NCBI GenBank assembly: GCA_973895155.1
Contig: OZ316892.1
Span: forward strand, 11,036,001 to 11,100,000
Direction: 5' to 3'
DNA: 64,000 nt
From: Marsupella aquatica
Lineage: Eukaryota; Marchantiophyta
The notes under the pieces are model-generated. The model was not told the DNA's origin, ran no database searches, and saw only the letters and a program-made list of their open reading frames with translations. Positions within the stretch are counted from its first letter, which is position 1. Every line of letters begins with the position of its first letter. Below, piece by piece: positions 34,552-47,185 of this stretch. The position numbers were made by a program, and so were the translations under genes.

Positions 34552-35055
34552 ATGGAGCAATATTTGGCTTTGAGGGCGGCAGCTGAAAATTGCTACCTTT
34601 GGCAATTGATTTACAGAATCCCAACCACACAACATTGGAGAAACTCTCAACTACCTGTGTACGACGAATCATCTTGGTGTACTCAGTGCAATCTGCAACA
34701 ACAAGAGGACATCTTACACTGCATTTGGAGCTGCACGGTCTCTCAGTTGGTTTGGAATTGGGTCCAGTACACCCTCTGTCTGGCATCACCAACACGTCCT
34801 ACAACTCTACGCCTGCAACCAACTCACATCTTTGTGGCTAAACCCCTACCTGAGGAGTGGGATGTCCCTAGGAAGCTATGGCATACCCTGCAAGCAATTG
34901 TTTGCTGGAATATCTGGAAGGACCGTAACTCTCACTTCATTGAGCAAACTAGGTCCAATCCTCATACTGTTATTCAGAAATCCTGGCACCGAGTAGGAGT
35001 TTATCTTAGAAAGGATTGGGCCAAACATCGCGCTAAGATCCAAAGGCCTACCTAA
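34552..35055 (+). pseudogene. LINE C-terminal zf-RVT domain
   Basis: 167 open codons carry the zinc-binding region found at the end of plant LINE ORF2: WCTQCNLQQQEDILHCIWSC (C..C...H C...C), preceded by YLWQLIYRIPTTQHW and followed by CWNIWKDRNSHF. It is the longest intact stretch of the element. Confidence 0.85.
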
Positions 35056-35580
35056 ATATGTGTTTTGATTAGGGTATGTGCTTATTCAGGTCTTTGGACA
35101 GTTCATGTGGACAGATTGCAAGTACCACCAGTCCCACCTCATCCGCCATGAACTCAACTTGTCCCAGAGGATCAGATGCCTCATTGCAGCCCTGACCAAT
35201 AGTAATGTTGCTCTATCACGAAACCACTGAATGGTACCTTGCCGGTACCTGAGCATTGGCCAGTCATGTGGAGTGTGCTTCTCCTGCCGCTATAGTAGTT
35301 AAATTTCACCTAGTAGCTGATTAGTAACCAAACAAAAATGAAAGGTTTGAGATTAGTAACCAAACAAAAATGCAAGGTTTGTGTTCACTGACTCCTAGCT
35401 CCCAAGGTGATTGGGTGGTCCAGCAGTTACCTTTTGGGTGGTTTTGGTTTGTGAGGTCTTGCTTGTTTTTGGCAGGGTTTTTGGTGTTTTAATCTTGGCT
35501 TAAATTGCCATAATTGCCCATTGAACAAACTTGATGTTGGTCACCTTTAATAATCTAGTTCACACAGACTACAATATGCA
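35056..35580. other. Intergenic with a 32-bp tandem duplication
   Basis: At 35,319-35,382 two copies of GATTAGTAACCAAACAAAAA plus TG(A/C)AAGGTTTG stand side by side. Nothing else was recognised. Confidence 0.6.
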
Positions 35581-36060
35581 TGTTGAGCAAAGACCCAATT
35601 AACTCATAACAGCATGCACATGCCCATCCAACATACAACTAGTCAACAAAAAAATTATGTGGTACATTTACCATGAGGTTACGTCCACAAGAACACACAA
35701 GAGCTTTATCACACACACTCTAAGTAGGCTTGCTGGCTATATAAAGTCTCAAAGAGGCATGGCTATGTGGTAGCTCACTCGAATTAAGACTCATAGGTGT
35801 AGAGTTCAAATGTTATGGTTGACTTTTCCCTTTTTGTGGGGTTTCACAAATTTCTCCTTAAAAATATTTTTATAAAAAAACTTTCCATAGCACAAGCTTT
35901 CCTTATCTCTCGAGTGTTTCATAACAATGAACCTGACTTCCTTCTCACAAGCGAGCACTTGCTTGTGTATGTAGCATGCAGCACAACTAACCAAACCAAG
36001 TCTACGGCTGTGGTTAACTTAACCAAGGCTACAATCGTAACTCTAGATCTAAGAAATCCC
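35581..36060 (-). mobile_element. Old Copia LTR remnant, minus orientation
   Basis: It starts TGTTGAGCAAAGACC and aligns with the element 1 LTR through CCCATCCAAC, GAGGTTACGTCCAC, GAACACACAAGAG and TATAAAGTCTC, then resumes at CACAAGCTTTCCTTATCTCTC and CATAACAATGAACC. The right end is uncertain. The break in the middle is filled by a tRNA-like insertion. Confidence 0.7.
35750..35886 (+). mobile_element. Probable tRNA-derived SINE in the LTR remnant
   Basis: The extra segment that splits the LTR remnant begins with a tRNA-like head: box A-like TGGCTATGTGG (35,760-35,770) and box B-like GAGTTCAAATG (35,802-35,812), spaced 42 bp as in tRNAs. An AT-rich tail ending in a run of A follows. Flanking duplications are not clear. 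Confidence 0.5.
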
Positions 36061-36274
36061 ACTTGCCGGATTTCAAGAAGTGCCTGAGTGACCTGTGGGC
36101 AGGCAGGCTGGGTGTGGAAAAAAATGGTAGTGCATCTAATGGCCCGTCTAATGGTTCGGAAAAAATGTCACCATAATCAAACTACCAAGGAAGCTTCACG
36201 CTAAAATGAATTCAGTAAGAGACCATGAAAAAACATTGTTAGGCTGACTGGCCAATTCGATCCCCGCATTGTTG

Positions 36275-36625
36275 GATTGTCTGGCCATCTCATTTATGCT
36301 TGACAACACCTTCCCCTTAACATCACTTCTTATTGGCATCATTAGAGATCCCCACAGTTCATACACTCCTTGAAATCCAGTTGTGGATGCATGTTTGGCA
36401 TGGTACTGGATTTGTAAAACAGTGAGAATTTATAAATTGTGTCCAAATGCATGCCTGGCAATCTCATTTGTGCTTGGCAACACTTCTGTTCAATATCACC
36501 TACTATTGACAACACTCTATATCTTCACAACTCACACACTCTTTGAAATCCAGACACAAATTCTCCACATGTCTGATTGCCTGGCCACCTAGTTTAAGCT
36601 CAACAACACTTGGGCTCAACATCAA
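36275..36625. repeat. Three-copy degenerate tandem repeat
   Basis: Units begin CTGGCCATCTCATTTATGCT, CTGGCAATCTCATTTGTGCT and CTGGCCACCTAGTTTAAGCT. The first two end with CACTC(C/T)TTGAAATCCAG. The third is truncated. Confidence 0.75.
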
Positions 36626-37553
36626 TTAGTTTTGGACAATAATATGGTGGTTAACAATAGTTAAAACAGTTTTGAACTATACTGCCACTACAGTAAGTTG
36701 CTTGGAATTGCAATATTGTCACTAATTTTTAGTATTTAGAATGCTGCCACTGGTTTTTGTTGTATTTAGGATACTGCCAAGGTTTTCCTAAGTATGTGGT
36801 TACCTAGGTGTACTGGTTTTCCATGTAACCTTTTTTATGGTATTGGATTTGTAAAACAGTGGGATCTCGTCTTTCTTACCCCAAAAGTCAAGTTCATACC
36901 CCAAAATTTTGCACATGGGTGTCGTAATTTGGGCCTTTCGTTATTCCCCACGAAAGGATGAGATATCTTTGGCCGGGCCCTCGAGGTGCAATACTCTACT
37001 GTAGATTGTCAATTCCACTGGATTGCGTCCAGAAAAGACAGAGCAGTCTACCCAATGACCAGTCGATGGGACAAATTCTACGTTCAGCTCGCTCGACCAT
37101 TCGAATGTTTGAACTGATTTATATCCGGAGTTTAGCAATCTCATCGCACTCCTCCATCCCTGCGGCAAATTGGAACCAGGTTCTCCTACAGGACAGCCCT
37201 GCTGCGTCTCCCATTCCTGAGTTAAGAACAACAAGAAGGAAAGAAATCTCAACAATTGCCGTTCTAATCCTGGCTTTGGGATAGGCAGCTATGGCCGGTT
37301 GCCTCCGGTGGTTGCTTCACTAGCTATGCCATGAAACGAACAAGCTGTCCGTCTGTGTGGATGTACACTATTATGATGCACTACAGCACCTCAACGTAGA
37401 TTGCAGTGTGGAACTAGTGAGCGAGGATTGGATGACGAGTCCGGCCTGCCTGCTTTAGAAGCGTTGGGTCCCGATCAGTGTACTACTACTGCCCCCATTG
37501 CTGCGGGAGGAGCAGGAGGAGAAGGAGGAATTTTAGGGTCAAGGCCAGAAAAC
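36626..37553. other. LPA3 upstream region
   Basis: No gene assigned. A 104-codon minus-strand frame (36,941-37,255) looks protein-like but matches no family I recognise. The LPA3 promoter and leader should be here. Confidence 0.4.
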
Positions 37554-40500
37554 ATGGCTGCATCTGCATTTAGTACAGCTGGAACGCCCACTGTCCAAAC
37601 GGGTTCTGTTGTGGCCAATGCCAATCAGGTGGGGCAGGATCTGAAGTCAGGTTGGGCCCTGGGTACTGGCTTTCCTCGAATTGTCGCAGCCGGGGGGCTT
37701 ACACAGTCGACTGCAAAGAGAGCCGCCGCATCAACGAGAAGAACAACGTACTTGGCAAGGGCTGCTGCTCAAGTGCAAGGAGGAGAGACTAGTAACCGTC
37801 CCACAGCAGGTGTGGACGTCTACAAGCCTGCTTCTTACGACGTTCTTGTGTCTGGTACGTTCGGAATTCTTCCTCTCTTCACTATCAGTGTCTCGAAAGT
37901 CCCTGAGTACAAATCATTAGAATAGAGGATTCGCCATTCAACCTTCACCAATGTCCATGTTCAGAGAATTTCAGAGAATTTCGGGAATGATAGATTCACA
38001 GATACTAGGTAGAAGAAGTTTCCGAAGGTTAGTTTATAGGGATTGATTTAATTACTAAATTTGTGGTGACCCTTCGTTAATGGAGATGTGTCAGGCTGGT
38101 ATGCAGTTTTCTGAGATGTCAGATTAGTGTCCTTGGAGAATTTGGAGTAAGTTTACTTTTTGCTTCTGCAGATGCAGCTAATGCAGTAATGTATGCTCTT
38201 GACGATGGAAAACAACGCCTCGAGGTTGACTTTCCGTAAGTACTGGATTGCATGGGCTTATCACCATAGTCGTAGAATTTTATAGACTGAGTTGGCAGCT
38301 ATGCTCAGCAAAGACGTTCGTGTAGACCACACTTAATTCAGGATCATATACTGAACTCCTTGCTCTCTTCTTTTGGGTACGATGTGACTGTTGGAATGGA
38401 GCACCATCTCAGACCCTTGCCGAGCAGCATATCCGGGTACAAGGTGGGATGACTTCCTGGCTAGGTGTAGCTTACTTAGGTTGTACTTTGATTCAGGTGC
38501 TACTATGTTCATTTTGCTTTTAAGGCCCTAGGGAGAAATTTAAAAAATATGTCTTATTCTTCATTCCATTGGGCTCAGACGCCAGAAGAATTTATCAGTT
38601 CTCAGGTAAACATAATGAGCATTGCTAGGACTTTGCGTAGGCACGTGGCTGACTATTTCTGTTGGCAGGGATCCTCAGATGAATTTATTGATGCCAACAT
38701 CCAGCTCTCCTTCGCACTGGCTCGTAAACTAAACGAGCTGAAGGGATGGTCAACCAGGATTGTAAGCCTTGCTAAACTACACGGTCTGGTAATCTGGGTG
38801 TGGGGATATCGCTGGGATTTTTCGGGATGCTTGCCAGGGCCCAGGCTAATATGCTGGTCGTCGAGCTTCTGCGTAAACTTATGTGTCTTTAAATGCCAAG
38901 GGATGCAGTCTCAGTCAATTTTAAGCCAATTCTGGAAAGTTTGCCACATTCCGAATGACACAATCTTATATGGACGACTTATTTACTGTGAGACATCTGA
39001 ACCATTGATCTCATGTACAGGTCTTCCCTGATGGACCAGAACGACGAAGGGCTTTACGAGTATTCAAATCTGCTCTTGAACTTGTAAGATTTACCTGCTA
39101 TGTTGGCAGCACGGATTGTCAAACTTACAATGTAGACCTTGCCCCTGTTGTCAGGTACTGTTGTATTGTTTTGATTGGTTCTGCTCGATTTTTGCCTTAG
39201 TCTACCATCATAGTTGGCTAGCGCGAAGACACTCTTTGCTGGAATTCAATATTAAGTCTTTTGCCTTGCATAGACAAACTGCGTAAGCTTCGGTAGCTTG
39301 GAGGATTTACCTGCTGAAATACGGGGAGCAGCAAGGGATCTTCTTGGCCTGATTAAGGGTTTTTTCGACTTTGATTTTGAAGAAGATACTACAGGTGGAT
39401 TCAGTTTTCAGTTTCATTTAAACAAGGGCCTTGTTCCTTCTATGTATTTCTGAGTTGAGACCGTAGAGTGGTTGCAAATAAATAGCTCAGTGAAATAGGT
39501 ACGAAATGTCCATTGAGTCGCTGATGTAACGAGTCATGCCGCTACTCTATAGGAACTGAATGCTGGAACCGTTGAGAAATGCTTACAGTTCTTTGTTGAC
39601 TCCCGAAACAGAAAGTTCCTAGATGCAGCTCTCAGTGTCATTACTGTGCTTTTCTGTACAGAAAAGGACACTTCAGTACCTGATGTTTATGTCGTCATTG
39701 GCGCCACTACAAATGAGTTGCCTGGCGTGAAAGAATATGCTGTAAGCTATTGGTACCCTCACCCTGCTGGCAATGTGATTTAGTGCCATTCACTCAGGAA
39801 TTACGCTAATCCCCTCTAACGCAAACACGAAATCTTATCCAGTCGCTAACACGTGAAACTATTGGAGATGAGAAACAGGACTATTTTGCGAAGGACAGGC
39901 CAGTGATCTTGTTCAACTTGGAGACCGACACACTTCGGTAGGCAATGATTGTTGCATGTCACTTCTTTACTTTACCTGTATGATCAGATTATGGTCGGGG
40001 AACACTTTGTGCCTTATGGAGTCGTGTAATGGGGTCCCCTCAGGACTAAATTGAAAGGACTTAGTCTCTTTTAAATCTGCAAAAGCCGCATGATCTGCAT
40101 GTGTGGCTGGGAAGATGTTGTTTCAGTTTACGATACTGAAATCTAAGCTATTTTGGGATGAACTGCAGGTCAGATCTTGGACTGTTCGGATTTCCTTCAA
40201 AAGATGTGCACTACAAGTTCCTTTCCCAGTTTCAACCTGTGTTCTATATAAGAACTAGAGACTACTCCAAGGTGATCATGAAAGGTTCTAAACAGCATTG
40301 TTTCTGTCGGTTGTTTACAGATCATGTCTTTCTGGCGCACTGCTCCTTTAGTGACAGACAATCTACACACATGTCTTACCAGGATCACCTAGGCATCATG
40401 CTTCTAGTTCTACATGTCTGTTTATGCTCTACTAGGCCCAAGTTTTGCCATGTGTGAAGCTTTTTTTAGGTACCGAGTGCTGCTTTCATCTAAATACTTG

Positions 40501-41290
40501 ACGTTTGCTAATTCTGCAGAGCGTTCCAGTAGCTCCTTATATCTTGAATTACAGTGGAGCTCTCTTTCGCCAGTATCCAGGTTTGTCGTTATACTATTGA
40601 CGAACAGTTGAACAGGTCACCATCTTAATTTCAGCGGAGATTGTATAGGGAGAACATTACTGGGAGGCTTTGTGAGATCAGTGAACTACGACTTGAAAGG
40701 GTCTACGAACACTCGATCCAGTTTGTTCATTGATTGAGCTAAGGACTCGGATTGTATTAGAACTCAGGTGCAGGACCACTGGATCAAGTTTTCTAAGACC
40801 TCTTCAAGTATTTAGTTCTTATATCACCACAAAGTTGCACTTGACAGGTCCATGGCAAGTTATGCTGAAGCAAACAGATGGATCTTATGTCTGTGTGGCT
40901 GAAAACACACAGCGTTACACATTGTTTCAGGTATGGATATCTTTACGTGTGACCGGCTCGACGTCCTTTTCACAAGAAAGTTGAGACTCTCCATTACAAT
41001 CTTCCACATGATGAATCTCTTCCGGTGTGGTTGCAGACTAAAGAGGAGCTGCTGACATCTCTAGGTCTGCAAGAGGAGGAGGGTTCCACCATGGCATTCC
41101 TCAGAAGTGGTTACAAGGTCAGTATGAAATCAAGTCAAACGGCAAGCTTGACCTAGCAGTCGTATGTTTGTGTACGCAATGACCATTTTGTAACCGTTCA
41201 GAAGTCTCACAGTGGTTACCTCTTGCCCAGACATCGACTTGGTGGGAGGATGATCTTGAAATGGAGGAGTCACAAGCTTGGAGAACCTGA
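37554..41290 (+). CDS. LPA3: LPA3-like DUF1995 protein, chloroplast PSII assembly, 13 exons, 411 aa
   Basis: Homologue of LOW PSII ACCUMULATION 3, a stromal factor helping CP43 enter photosystem II. Exons: 37,554-37,854, 38,172-38,235, 38,413-38,443, 38,669-38,761, 39,021-39,083, 39,274-39,394, 39,662-39,741, 39,843-39,937, 40,169-40,271, 40,520-40,580, 40,848-40,930, 41,037-41,117, 41,231-41,290; all GT-AG and all phases close. The first 90-100 residues are Ala/Ser/Thr/Arg-rich, as in a transit peptide. DUF1995 follows: [108 protein letters not shown], and the C-terminal [12 protein letters not shown] chose ATG 37,554 because upstream in-frame codons start only from TTG. Confidence 0.93.
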
Positions 41291-42846
41291 AAACAGAAAT
41301 GCTTCACTTCAATCACGAGATAATCTGGCACCTACTTTAATGCAGTCTGTAGCGCAGTTTTGTAGTATTTACACTGAATTGAACTTAGAATATCTTTTGG
41401 ACTGGCCTGCCCCTAGTTGAGACCATGGGAGTTCTCACTCAGGCACTGGCTTTATGTCACAGGACCTCCAGAGATGTTATTCAATCCCCACTGGGCCCTA
41501 TCTAGTGCAAGAGCGTGATCCAGCATCCCACTGCCCTAGTCGTAGCTTTTTCTACATAAGATGGGCGTGTAGACATGTCCGAAACGTTACAATCTTGTGC
41601 AATGTATGCTGGCATGGCACATGTGCTACATCCATGCAGTCCTGTGGAAATATGGTTGTTGAGAAGGGGCAGGCGGTGTCTAAGCAAAACAGTTTTCTGT
41701 CTAATGTCAGTACCATATGGAATGGTTGGCCAAATTCCTCCCAATAAAACTGTGCTCAATTTTGAAGGCACGAGGGTCTTAGATTCACTGGTAGATTCGA
41801 AAGGCTAATAGCAATGTATGAGTGATCCAAGGACACATTTATCCGTCAGAAAAGAAAGCCTACATGGAGCTGTCATTAAAGCTTCTAAGGTATAACTCTT
41901 TTCCCATTCAATCAATGCATACAGCCACATCCAGCTAAGAAATATAGCCGACTCGAGACACTTCAATGAAGGAATTTGAAAGTAAAACACACAGTATACC
42001 AAATATTCATTCCTGCAAAGCTGCGTGAGTCAATGGTCACCAGAATCTTTCCTACCATATCTATTGCATTCTTGCCGAAAATAACGGGCTGTGTTATTGC
42101 GAGGGTAAGAGGCGTATTAAAAATGCCATCAATGACGACCTGATATTGCCTCCATTATCAATTACATTCCCTGGACAGAAAGGGAAGGGTCTCATGGGTA
42201 AGGCCTTCCAACTTCCCACTATTGCCTCCTATTTGTCGATGAGAGCTTGTCCTTTCCACGAAAACCCCACAAGAGGGATAGGCCATCAGTCTTGATAAGA
42301 TCGTATCCAGCAGTGATGTATATTAAACAAAGTGATTGTCACTAGGCAATTGGCCCAAAAATCACAATCAATATGCAACAGAACGTTCAGCCAAACACTT
42401 CATCCAAGGTTCAACGACCAATGAACGATGCTGAGCCTAAGGTACTTGGATATCACGCAAATATAATCATCCATCATTTCAACTCAACCTTGGGATTTCT
42501 GTAAATTGTATTATATTCTTATTTTATGATAGAAATCTCAGGACCTCCACGCCTCTATTCAAAGTGGTGATCAGAAGCACCTTGAACTACTCTAACCGTC
42601 GTCTTCCTTCCTGAACCTAGCGTTTTCCTCTAAGTTTCGTTGTTGACCTGTAACCTAGAACATATTCTCTTCTCAGGTAAGCTAACATCAAGGAAAGATC
42701 CCTGAATTGTGGGTTCTTGTAACTTAACAAATCCATCACGATCACCAGAATAAACTCATAAGAGTTGACAAGCCTGCAGGACTTTCAGCCAAAGAGCAAT
42801 CAATTGCTGGTACATGTACCAAACCTTACAACACTGTACAAGATGC
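41291..42846. other. Convergent LPA3/HRD1 3' region
   Basis: Both genes transcribe into this interval. No further exon, RNA gene or repeat was recognised. Confidence 0.5.
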
Positions 42847-45745
42847 TCAAGAAAGTTTAGCCTCAGAAGATTCTCCTTGATCCTTGCTGACGTTAGTAGC
42901 TGCCTCTACCATCTGGCTTGACTGAGTTTGTTTCTCAATTGCCGATAGGTGTTTCTCCAGAACCTGCAAGCAATAAGAAAAAATCTGTGAGCAAGCAGGT
43001 CTGTTACACGTTACCAAGGAGTAGGAAAGGGATTTACTTACAAACTGAAATAAGATCCAAGCGTTTACTGAGTGGAGAAAATATGAAATACGATCCAAGC
43101 GTTTGTTGAGTGGAGAAAAAATCACCTCTATCAATTGTTTCAGATGAAGCTGCTGGTCGTGCAAGGATGCAGGGGAATTCCGTTCGGAGTTCATATTAGT
43201 AGATTGACCAATGCGTTCTGAGCCGTCCATTTGCGGCTGTGATGCTTGACTAAACTCTGCTCTAGAAGACGAGTCCATTGAGTGGCCTTGAACAGGAACC
43301 TGGCCATTCAGAGCCCAACTTGGAATCTGGGTTGGGCCTGCAACAGTTTGCCATTGAGGGTAGCTCGGTGGACTTGCTGCCATCCTCGTCTGTGCCCACG
43401 CTTGCCAAAACTGTGCCTGTGAAGTTGGCATTGGCTCACGCATTACCCCACTAAGGATTCCCTGGTTTCCTTGCTCCGATACAGAATTTCCCCTAGTTGA
43501 TGTTGAAGTACTTGGACCACCACCAAGAATTGCTGCCAGATATGCCTGAGGGACGAAAGCAAGATACGCAGGATGATACCTACATAAAAAAGGACAAAGA
43601 AGAGTAATCCACATGTAAGACTCCAGTGCAAATTGCAGGGAGCTGAATGAGCTGACTTGCAGAACATAGAGACGAAAATAAGGACTTGGGAACCAAGTCG
43701 TGCATGAAAATTGTGTGTGGCTAGGCAGTGTCATACCAAGTGGCACCATCAGCTCGCATTGTGGGGTAAACATAAGAAGATTGATACTGAGCAGCAGCAG
43801 AACTAGCTGCACCATGCAGTTGTTCCTGCTGTATACTGGCTGCAGTAGGAGCTTGCCCATTGAAAGTCGCCCCATTACCATGAACATTTGCACCTAGCCA
43901 TGAAAACGAAATCCAAAGACGGCTCTGAGTTAGATTGTGAAAACTACTGGCAACTTCCAAGCTGGACAAAATGGAGACCATAATTACATTTGCAGCACAC
44001 CTGCTTCCAGTTGTCGAGGAGCCGCAGCAGGATCTGTTGCCCCACGAGTCCCACCTTCAGGAGACAGCACAGACGATCTGCATGTTGGGCATGTCTGCTG
44101 ACGTTCCAGCCATGAGCGAAGACAGTGAATATGAAAGAGGTGCCCACAGGGAAGTTTCTTTGCCGCTGACATCTCTTCTCGGCAAATGATACAAGTCGCA
44201 TCACTCCTGCATATTAAAAAGCAAAGTCCCATTGCATGTCAGTCTCTCCAAATGCTCTGCCAACGATCCCAAACCGCCACTAGAAGCAAGCAGGAGAGAC
44301 TTCAGTCATGCAATCTCTGCTGCCGTCCTGGTCACGACAGCAATTAGAACTTCAGGTTATGGAAAGATAGCGGTCTATTGCAAGAAAAATGTCCAGAGAT
44401 TTCTATGAAAGAAAAGTCCGGAAATGCAAAGCAACAATCATTTTCAATAAAGCCTCTGACTCTACCTCGTGAGTTCTTCTGGAGTGGCATCAGGAAAGCG
44501 GACATTCATGTTGGAGGTGACATTCCTGTATCTTATGAAATCCGCTACCCGTGTCTTGAAGTTCCTGAATGTTTCGTAAAGTTCCCTTACTAAGTGTAAG
44601 GGTAAACCTTTGAATCTGTACAAGGCCAAACCCAGAAGATGGTCACGGAGCGCGAACAAACTCCAGCGTTTCACCACACGGACGAAGAGAAATGCTGGAC
44701 AGATTGTGGTATCTATAATTGATGCGATTACTTACCTGAATATGACCAGGAAGAAGAAAAGATAAAGAGACAGATGAAGGAGGTCTCGAACAAGCTCGAG
44801 ATAGAACACGTAAATAGCTTTGTTATCCCACTGCCCATCCATGACCATATCGCCCAGATATAGAGAGTACTTGACAAATGTTGCGACAGTGGCAGTCGCT
44901 AATATGATGTACCTGAGAAGTCCAGCAATGAACCAAGGTTATTCCGGGAGCAGAGCTATTTGTAGAGAAATGAAAGGGGATTTGCCAGGTATGCCAGGAA
45001 GGAAATCATGTCAGGTACACACAACCTGGGTTTAGTGTACACCAAAGAAGAACATGCTTCCAAGGTCGTCAATCAGAGCTCCCTATAAAACTGCTTTTGG
45101 AAAACGAGGGATGTAACAGGATAAACCCTAATTGAGAATCGTTTTTTGATAAATCGACCCCAATATCAATCAATTTCCTAAAGTTCAGAAAAGAAATCGG
45201 TCAATTTCTTACTCGAAGGCGAAAAACAGAGACACTGAAGCTTCTCTGGTCTTGAGCAGATGAGAAAATGATTGATTGAAAAGAAGACAGTCCATTGTGA
45301 GCAAAACCACCATGAAGCTGATGATGCGAGCATGAGAGAGCCGTGACACCGACGGTGTCGTCTCAATATATTCCACCCTAGTTTGCGCAAGCCAATGAAA
45401 AGCCTTGATGAAAAGGAGAACGATGATCAAAGTTACGAAGGAGACATTGAACTCGTCTCGGAAAACGGTCATGGCGAAGAGAATCTCCATGACTTCTCGC
45501 CACAACTGCTCATTCAGCCGTTCCACTTCAATTTCTCTTAACGTCCCCAGAAATATGGTTTTCACCAATTGCCAAACTGCGCAAATTATGACTAGAGCCA
45601 TGTTCAGTAGCAGCACAAGGCTGACCTTGGAGGTGGCCAGATACAGCATAGCCGGATAGAATTGCTCCCTGCTATTAAACGCATGAAATATCACTCCCGT
45701 GGCGCCCACTGCGCTCGCTGCCGCATATCTCCCAAACGTCACCAT
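42847..45745 (-). CDS. HRD1: HRD1 ER-membrane RING E3 ubiquitin ligase, 7 exons, 597 aa
   Basis: ERAD ubiquitin ligase that retrotranslocates and ubiquitinates misfolded ER proteins, working with SEL1/HRD3 and CDC48. Exons (minus): 45,745-45,213, 44,912-44,736, 44,615-44,466, 44,206-44,001, 43,893-43,737, 43,579-43,126, 42,963-42,847; all GT-AG, phases closed. Residues 1 to about 250 hold several hydrophobic membrane spans, with conserved SKVSLVLLLNMALV and RVEYIETTPSVSRLSH. The cytosolic RING-H2 is complete: C292, C295, C307, H309, H312, C315, C326, C329 (CIICREEM...CGHLFHIHCLRSWLERQQTCPTC). The tail is Gln/Ser/Pro-rich and ends in a short predicted helix (VLEKHLSAIEKQTQ). Intron 6 contains a 38-bp tandem duplication (43,054-43,125). 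A telobox-like AAACCCTAA sits in intron 1 (45,123-45,131). Confidence 0.96.
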
Positions 45746-46560
45746 CTCTGCTTTCGAATAATCTCCACCTCCTTCTTCGCCTGTAATTCTCGAGAGCTTC
45801 TTCTCAGTCTCTCTACCTGTCTCTGCTGCGAGGCAATGTCTCCAACCCTTCCCCTCACCTCCAGCTCACCTCATCTGCGGCAGCTTGATCCTTGACACCT
45901 TCCCGTTCCTAAATTAAATAATAGAATTCCAGCTCGCTCACTCGTCAGAGGCCCCGTATCGAATCCTCATGGACTCCTCCGCACCCTCCTCCTCCTCCAC
46001 TACACCACCAGTCTGCTTCTCGTGCTGCCGCCTCCTCCTCATCCTCACTCGGCTGCCACAACACAGAATTGCATTCTCTTCCAACTCCACCACTGTCTAT
46101 GGATCAATCACTCAGTCATCCACCAAAATCATTCCGTCAATCGCCTCGCAACACCAGTCTCTCCTCTCTTCTCCGATCTCACCCTCCACAACATCGTTTT
46201 GGCCGGCTACAGGATTTCGATGATTCCCAAAGGATCGATCAATTTTCCGCCCGCGAAACTTCCTCAAACTCGTCCTCCAGCACTCAGATTGGCCCGCATC
46301 AACAGGACTCGATGGGTGCCTAAAGCACCTCCACCACCACCGTCGGGACTGTAGCCAAGTCCATGCGATGCGAGGCGAGGAGAGGCGATACCGAGAGACA
46401 CGGCTGATTGAGAAGGGGACGATGGTAGCTCGACTCCAATCCGCTCCGACGCAATCACTGCAGCCTTGCAGGCTAACTTGCTTGCTTGTCTGCTCCTAAG
46501 ACCAGAATCGTGCCTTGCGCAGGTACACCTAATTACGCTGCTGGGAGACTCTCGCCCTTC
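45746..46560. other. HRD1 upstream region
   Basis: Ser/Pro-rich frames on the plus strand (45,969-46,354) look protein-like but are CT- and CCA-rich in all three frames, so I treat them as composition artefacts. It presumably includes the HRD1 leader. Confidence 0.4.
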
Positions 46561-46564
46561 TCCG

Positions 46565-46819
46565 TGACGGAAAGATGACCTCGCGTTACTGCAGTAGTAC
46601 ATCGATCGACCACGCCGGGATTGCTAATTCGGCGTTTTGCAGACAAACCTACTGTACAGTTCTAATATCTCTCTCTGTCCCTCTCCGTGACGGAAAGTGA
46701 ACCTCGCTTGACTGTAGTAGTAAGGCGATCGACCACGCCCGGATTGCCCCCTCCCTTTCTCTCTCTCTCTCTAAGTGCACCTTGCTGTACTGCAGTAGTA
46801 GATTGATGGACCAAGCTCG

Positions 46820-46879
<60 letters not shown>

Positions 46880-47185
46880 CCTTGCTGTACTGCAGTAGTA
46901 CATCGATTGACCACGCTGGGGTTGCCAACTCGGCATTTGAGGAGAAGCCAACAGTGCAGTTCCTCTCTCTTGACCAGGCCAGGACTGCCAACTCGGCATT
47001 ATGCTGGGAAAACTCTACTGTGCAGTTCTCCTCTCTCGACCACGCCGGGATTGCCAACTCGCGATATGCCGAGAAACCTACTGTACAGTTACACTCTCTC
47101 TCACTCTTTCTCTCTCTCCTGCACTGAAAGTGCACCTAGCTGTACTGTAGTTGTAGAAACCTACTGTACAGTTCCACTGTCTCTC
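46565..47185. repeat. Degenerate ~100-bp tandem repeat with CT microsatellite
   Basis: Five or more partial units repeat (T)GTACTGCAGTAGTACATCGA, TGACCACGC(C/T)GGG(A/G)TTGCC, AACTCGGCATT and CTACTGTACAGTT, separated by CT-rich spacers. A (CT)n run occupies about 46,825-46,875. The ACTGTACAGT and TACTGCAGTA words are palindromic. Confidence 0.8.

Larger units (their letters stand above)
28889..35055 (+). mobile_element. Decayed L1-type non-LTR retrotransposon (LINE)
   Basis: About 6.2 kb with the L1-clade order: ORF1 with a zinc knuckle, then apurinic endonuclease, reverse transcriptase and a C-terminal zinc-binding region. Successive parts fall in different frames and are broken by stops, so the copy is dead. 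Neither the 5' end nor a poly(A) tail with target duplication could be placed. A roughly 235-bp foreign segment seems to interrupt it near 33,776-34,010. Confidence 0.88.

Noticed and set aside
36941-37255. Minus-strand 104-codon frame upstream of LPA3
   Set aside because: Protein-like composition but no known domain, non-ATG start options and no adjoining exon; kept only as a note.
39551-39661. Longer LPA3 exon 7 starting at the TAG before 39,552
   Set aside because: It would break the reading frame with exon 6. The acceptor at 39,661 keeps phase and gives a family-like [15 protein letters not shown] junction.
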